Shown piece by piece: positions 59,304 through 64,000 of a stretch of DNA of 64,000 nucleotides. A program made the translations under genes and the position numbers. Source of the DNA: Clonostachys chloroleuca (lineage: Eukaryota > Ascomycota > Sordariomycetes > Hypocreales > Bionectriaceae). The stretch lies in NCBI GenBank assembly GCA_037952775.1, contig JBANAY010000003.1:1736001-1800000 (forward strand), written 5' to 3'. Position 1 is the stretch's first letter; the number at the start of each line of letters is the position of its first letter. The notes under the pieces are model-generated. The model made no database searches and was not told where the DNA came from. It saw only the letters and a program-made list of their open reading frames with translations.

Positions 59304-60796
59304 CCCGACCAAGTCAAACTAGATAATACTGCTCTCCTTGTTGAATTGAAAACAGACAATTGCACCGTCGCCACCCAGTGAAGGAAAAGGGTTCTCTAAT
59401 AGGTGTACAGAGGCGTAGGTAGATAGAGTCCTAGCTAAATAGGCCAAGGACGAGCGAGATCGAGCCGCTTTATAGGATAGATGCAAGCTCAGGAAGCTAC
59501 CACCAGACTCCATGACATCCCCTCCCATCGTGCCCAGACCCGAGCCATTGTCTCAAGGCTCCAGTTCTCTCCTCAAACCACTGACTATCGTTGCATTCAG
59601 GCCACTCCGATTGGTGGAGCAGAGTCGCGCACTCGGGTTGCGACCTCGGGTTGTGCCCTCGGGTTTCTCGCATTCGCTCGTTTTGCCATTTCATCAACGC
59701 TGGCGCTAAGCCCAGCCGCGTGTCATGGCTCTTGCCAACGTCAATGCCGACTGTGTTTTTCTTTAGTTACGGTACCTTATCTCGGGTGGCATAGCCGGCA
59801 CTCCCTTCGGCGTTTTGACCCAAGAGCTGAGCCTCGTTCGAGTACTTGATCAGGAAAGATGCCATCTATAATAAAGTCGAGCCATCATCTTCTCCAATCC
59901 TAGTTCTTCCCAAGGCTCTTCTCCGGAAAACACGCAATTCATCATCTCAACAAACTCCCTTTTGGATATCGACTCGACTCTTTCACATCACGTTAAGACT
60001 TTGCAGCCAGGAATCAATGATTGCAGTTATTGGTGTCAATTCCATGTGCCTTCATCTATCTACCCGCCTCCTTCCATCATTCCAGCTGAGCCTTTGCTGG
60101 CAGGGCTCCTCAGTCACGGTTTCCCCTCCGCTAAGCCAGTAGCCTTGAGTAGCCTCACCTTGCCATACAACCCATGGCAACACAATCAAGAAGAGCAAGC
60201 AAGCCAGTATCAGATCCTGGAATCCGATCCGACTCGTCTCAGAGCCAGAACACAGTTTGGTCTGTACCAGAAACAAACTCATATCCCGAAAAAGGAGGGG
60301 ATAGACTTTCAACGTGCGCACATTCAAATGCATCATCGACCCCTAACCCATAGCGGTAAACGATACTCATGATAGACCAATACCGCATTCTTCCAACGGC
60401 CGTCTCTAAAGCTAGAGGGCCTTCAAAACTATGCCTTCAAAATAGTGCCTCCCGAGTCGTCGAAATGTGCACGCAAAGAGTAATAGGGGAAAAAAAAAAT
60501 GAGAAAACCGTTTCAAGGACAGACTGCGAAGCGAATTATAATGTTGTTCATGTCTTGTAGAAAAGCGGATGATACCGCTGCTGTGCTCCACAGGTGGCCC
60601 TCAAGTGAGCCCGTTGTGCACAAAGAACCGAAAACAAATCGACATCATGCAATCCGCCAGTCCTGAACGTTCATGTCACAGAGTCTGGGCGTAAGTCGTG
60701 ATATAAAAAAGGAAGCAAAATAGTGACCGGATAAGAAGTAAAAGTAAACTGATTGAAATGACAGGCCCCTTGAAAGGCCGAGTTGCTAATCAAGGC
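59304..60796. other. Intergenic, no supported gene
   Basis: About 1.5 kb. It holds the UGT promoter on the left and the long 3' flank of the Gln-rich gene on the right. Nothing else can be supported. Confidence 0.5.
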
Positions 60797-62556
60797 TTAA
60801 GCCACCGGGTTCGTCTTACGCTTCTCAGCACTCGTAAAAACTAGCCTTGGGGTTTTGCGGTCATCTGTCGCCTCCTGGGCCTGAGATGCTCGCTGAGCAC
60901 CGCTCTTGAACACATTGGCGAATGAGCCATTATCGGTGTCTGATGCGTCACTGTCCACGCTCTTACGAGTCTTCTGGCGCGAGCCAGGCCGATCAGAGCC
61001 AATAGCTCCCCAACTTCCACTTGTCTGCTTGCGAGTGGTGGAACACTCCTCGCCGGCGAGACTGCCAGAGCCGCTGCGTCCAGACTCGGAATCGTTGTCG
61101 GTAATTGGCGTTGTCGATTCCTCTGCTGTCTCGGACACTGGGCTCATGCTGCCGCTCGAGCTACCTGTCCCCTTGCGTCGTTCAAGACCAGCTCGAACAA
61201 GGTTGTGAACGGCAGATCGTCGAGTACGAGCAGCAAAGTTCTTGCTACCCTCATGTTTAGAAGTCGGCTTCAGCTTCAGCTCATCAAGAGATGGGGGTCC
61301 ACGAGGTTGGCGAACTGGATGCTCTCCAGCACGGGCCTGGCCAGGACCATATCCAGCTGGCGGGAAAGTACCCGTTCGGGGTCCAGCAGAACCAAGTGCG
61401 GGATCTGTCGCAGTTGACGCCAGAGCAGCGTTGATGGGCGTGATGGACTTGACCTTGTTGTGCCCACGGCGGAAGGCATTAGCGGAAGGAGGTGGCAGCG
61501 GGGCAACCTCAACCGGAGACTCATATCTCTTGGGAGGGGAGTTGCTCCTGAAGCCGTTGGTCTGGTTCTCTGGTGGTGGCGAAACCTGCACGCGAGGGGT
61601 ACCTTGCTGCTGCTGTTGCTGAAACTGCTGATATTGCTGCTGGTGCTGCTGCTGGAAGGTTTGGAAACCACCAGGTGTCATAGGCTGTTCAGTGTACATG
61701 TGAGCTGAGTTGTCAACGAAGTACTGTCCAGTCATGGGGTTGTAGTAGAACTGCTGTCCGCTCTGGTTCATGGTAGCTTGAGCACTAAGTTGATGCTGAA
61801 GGTTACGAAGATGTTGCTGCTGCTCATACAGAGCCATCTGCTGCTGTGCAAGCTGAGGGTTGTTCAAGTTAAGCTGCTGGAACTGCTGAGCAGCGGCTTG
61901 AACCTGGCGCAGCTGTTGCTGGAGTCTCTGCTGCTGCTGGGCCAGATACATGTTGGTTGCAACAAGCTGAGCATACAAGTTGGGATCCATCTGCTCCTGA
62001 GCCTGGTCATCAATGGGGAGTTCAGGAGGGGCAAGAACTTGGTCCACAGTGTATTGCTGGTGCTGCTGCTGAACTTGTTGCTGCACTTGCTGCTGCGGAG
62101 GCTGAGGTTGAGGGGGAGCCTGCTGCTGCGGCTGTGACTGCGATTGTTGCTGCTGCTGTTCCACCATGGCCTGGTACCCGTTGGTCTGCTGTCCCTGAGA
62201 GTTGAATTGAGGGAAAGCAGACTTGGGGGGGTTGGCGCCATTGACATGAGCTGCGAGACTGTTTCTAGCAAACTGCTGGGATGGCCCTGTACCGGTTGGA
62301 GAAAGAGGGGGAAAGATGTCGCAGTCGACGTCTTTGGGGCAGTCCTCAGACCTGCAAGCAGGTGTGAGCGGCTTGTGCGGGGTGTGGGAAGTGCATTCTC
62401 CTTGTCCGCACCGTTCTTAATGCTGTCAAAGGAAAGTGGCTTGATATTAGGACCTCCTCGACGAGAGGCGAGGCCTCCGATGGGGGAAATAGGGTTGCCT
62501 GCCCCAGTGTGGGAGGAGAAATTGGTAGACATCTGAGCAAGACCGCCAGTGTTCAT
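60797..62556 (-). CDS. Gln-rich conserved-looking protein, function unknown (one frame change)
   Basis: Single exon from ATG 62556. With one base added at the G5 run 62307-62311 the product is about 586 aa. The N-terminus holds a compact motif (GGPNIKPLSFDSIKNGADKE, then NALPTPRTSRSHLLAGLRTAPK) that looks conserved rather than random. A Gln-rich prion-like region follows (several runs of 5-7 Q), with a predicted coiled part around DPNLYAQLVATNMYLAQQQQ. The C-terminal half is basic and Ser-rich, with FRRGHNKVKSITP, SLDELKLKPTSKHEGSKNFA and RTRRSAVHNLVRAGLERRKG, again conserved in appearance. No catalytic domain is recognised. Such proteins are often RNA-associated or condensate-forming, but this is only inference. 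Confidence 0.75.
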
Positions 62557-64000
62557 GGCTCAGAACTGACCGAATATACGGATAGAAAGTGTATGAGAAG
62601 ATTGGATAAAGCGTTTAAAAAATGAATAGACGGAAGAAGCGAAGCTAGACGCTCAGGGCTCGCCGGCGGGTTCGCTTGTTCCGAATAAAAAGCCTCGATG
62701 TCGATAGCGGATCGGAAGGCAGGTCGAGAACGGCTGTCTACTTTCGCGGTTTAAAAAGAGAGATCCAAGAAATGGAATGCCGTTGCAGGTCGAAGAAAAA
62801 AAAGGAATCCTGACGGGGGATTGGATAAAGTGTTGGCGAAGAAGAAATTAAAAGAGTTGTAAATGCAGTGAAAGATGAGAGAATGACGCAGCGTCTGGGA
62901 GCGCTGGAAAAAGTATGGTGGCTTTGAGGTCTTGTGCACGCGTACACTTAACGACAAAGCGAAGCTAAGGCAGGACACAACGGAGCTAACAGTCAACTGC
63001 TTTTCAAGGGAAGCGACGGCTAACTAAGGCTGAAACTTGTCAGAAGCAGCGCGACGAAGCTGTGCGGGCAATTCGGGTGGTCAAAGGTCGAAACCGGTCC
63101 AATGCCTCTTTCCTTTCTCGGGTTACTGCCTATTGGTGGAAGGCGTTCCGTCTCTTGCCCTTCAGTGATTTTTTTGGGTTTTTTTTTCTTTGGTTTTGTC
63201 CAAGTTTTCTTTCCTTCTGTTTGATTTTCTCCCTCGAGTCGTAAACTGTCGGAATTCGATGGGTGCGCTGGTGGATCGGCTCTTGAGTTTCGGTTGGTGA
63301 AATTAGGTAGAGAAGACGGTATGCTGATCGAAGCAATAGTAATGCAAATAAGAAAAAAAGAATAATACAGTCGAATTACGAGTTGTCGAAGGCAAGTCGA
63401 TCAGGAGCAGTGATCTTAAAAGGCCCTCTGTGTGGCTGCGGGGTTGAGTTCTTTCCTTTGTGGCAGGTTGCCGATTATTATTGTGGTCGAAGCGGGAAGA
63501 AACCGGTGCGCACGCACGTACGTACGCGAATTGAAAAAAGGCGACGGGCGAGACGATACGATACGAGCGAGCACAGACGCCAAAGGGCGATCAAAGGAAG
63601 GAATAGAGGAATAACTGGAGGGAGGCGAAAGGGGAAGAGCAGAGAGAAAAGAGGGAGAAAAAGCGGTACGAATGGGGAGCGGGAAGGAGGAGGGAGTTGG
63701 AGAGATTGGAAAGAGAGAGGCCAGGGCCTGAAGTGATGGAGAGCATGGATGGACGGGATCGAGGAGGCAAGAGCTCGACAGCCAGAGAGGCAGGCGGTGG
63801 CCAATCACAGGCCCACACTAGCAGCCCCACCTGACCAATCAGACGCCTGCCCCCCGGCTGATCTAACGATGGTGAAGGTGCGATGTACCCCGTACCTGCC
63901 CACCCACAGTGGCACCACCGCTTGACAGGTACAGTGCACAGCCAACGCTGCGGGCAGCGCGTGACTCGTTGGCTCCAGCTCCGAAAGAGACTGTCCTGCT
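62557..64000. other. Upstream region of the Gln-rich gene
   Basis: About 1.4 kb, with T-rich and A-rich tracts (62790-62800, 63166-63192, 63350-63366) and a purine-rich stretch at 63580-63720. No coding gene is supported. A long 5' leader or promoter for the minus-strand gene is the simplest reading. Confidence 0.5.

Noticed and set aside
6305..64000. A secondary-metabolite gene cluster
   Set aside because: No polyketide synthase, peptide synthetase, terpene synthase or P450 is present. The Zn2Cys6 and EthD genes alone do not make a cluster.
1..64000. CRISPR arrays or prokaryotic operons
   Set aside because: No regularly spaced direct repeats with unique spacers. Introns, gene spacing and gene content are fungal nuclear.
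1..64000. Intact transposon
   Set aside because: No reverse transcriptase, integrase or transposase motif and no clear long terminal or terminal inverted repeats were seen. Only the decayed DUF3669 copies and simple repeats are present.

Overview
The window is nuclear DNA from a filamentous ascomycete (Pezizomycotina, most likely a Sordariomycete). The evidence is short spliceosomal introns (about 50-120 nt, GTRWGT-type donors, CTAAC-type branch sites), genes spaced kilobases apart on both strands, and typical fungal families: a Pth11/Sat4-like rhodopsin-domain membrane protein, a Zn2Cys6 regulator, an AA14-like polysaccharide monooxygenase, a DUF3669 pair, and a TALE homeodomain plus C2H2 factor. 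I cannot name the species. All identifications rest on reading motifs and splice joins by eye; no database search was run.

Layout. 1-6.3 kb: no convincing gene. 6.3-7.8 kb (-): PPIL4-type cyclophilin with RRM. 9.5-10.0 kb (-): small conserved-looking protein. 10-15.3 kb: non-coding, with a degenerate 72-nt tandem repeat and decayed copies of the end of the next gene. 15.4-18.5 kb: two divergent DUF3669 kinase-like paralogues. 19.1-20.2 kb (-) and 20.6-21.4 kb (+): an EFM3/FAM86-type eEF2 lysine methyltransferase and ribosomal protein eS24, head to head. 22.5-22.8 kb (-): small polyQ protein with a signal peptide. 24.5-28.8 kb (-): a large acidic protein that I read as a fungal coilin. 30.2-30.6 kb (-): complex I subunit NDUFB7. 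31.8-32.6 kb (+): FHA protein. 33.0-34.5 kb (-): RNA polymerase I subunit RPA43. 36.0-37.6 kb (+): rhodopsin-domain membrane protein. 37.7-43.4 kb: no gene seen. 43.4-44.1 kb (+): small cysteine-rich secreted protein. 45.2-46.4 kb (+): GTP cyclohydrolase II. 47.4-50.3 kb (+): homeodomain/C2H2 factor. 50.5-52.0 kb (-): Zn2Cys6 factor. 52.8-53.2 kb (+): EthD protein. 54.7-56.0 kb (+): AA14-like LPMO. 56.4-59.3 kb (-): sterol glucosyltransferase. 60.8-62.6 kb (-): Gln-rich protein.

This is mostly a mosaic of housekeeping genes: translation (eS24, EFM3), nuclear RNA metabolism (PPIL4, coilin-like, RPA43), respiration (NDUFB7) and riboflavin synthesis (RIB1). Lineage-variable genes sit between them. 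They do not form an obvious pathway cluster.

Two points stand out. The coilin candidate has both diagnostic ends of the family plus an internal basic motif. Second, several otherwise well-formed genes carry single-base frame changes. Five of these fall at C or G runs of 5-6, which looks more like homopolymer-length errors in the assembly than real pseudogenes.
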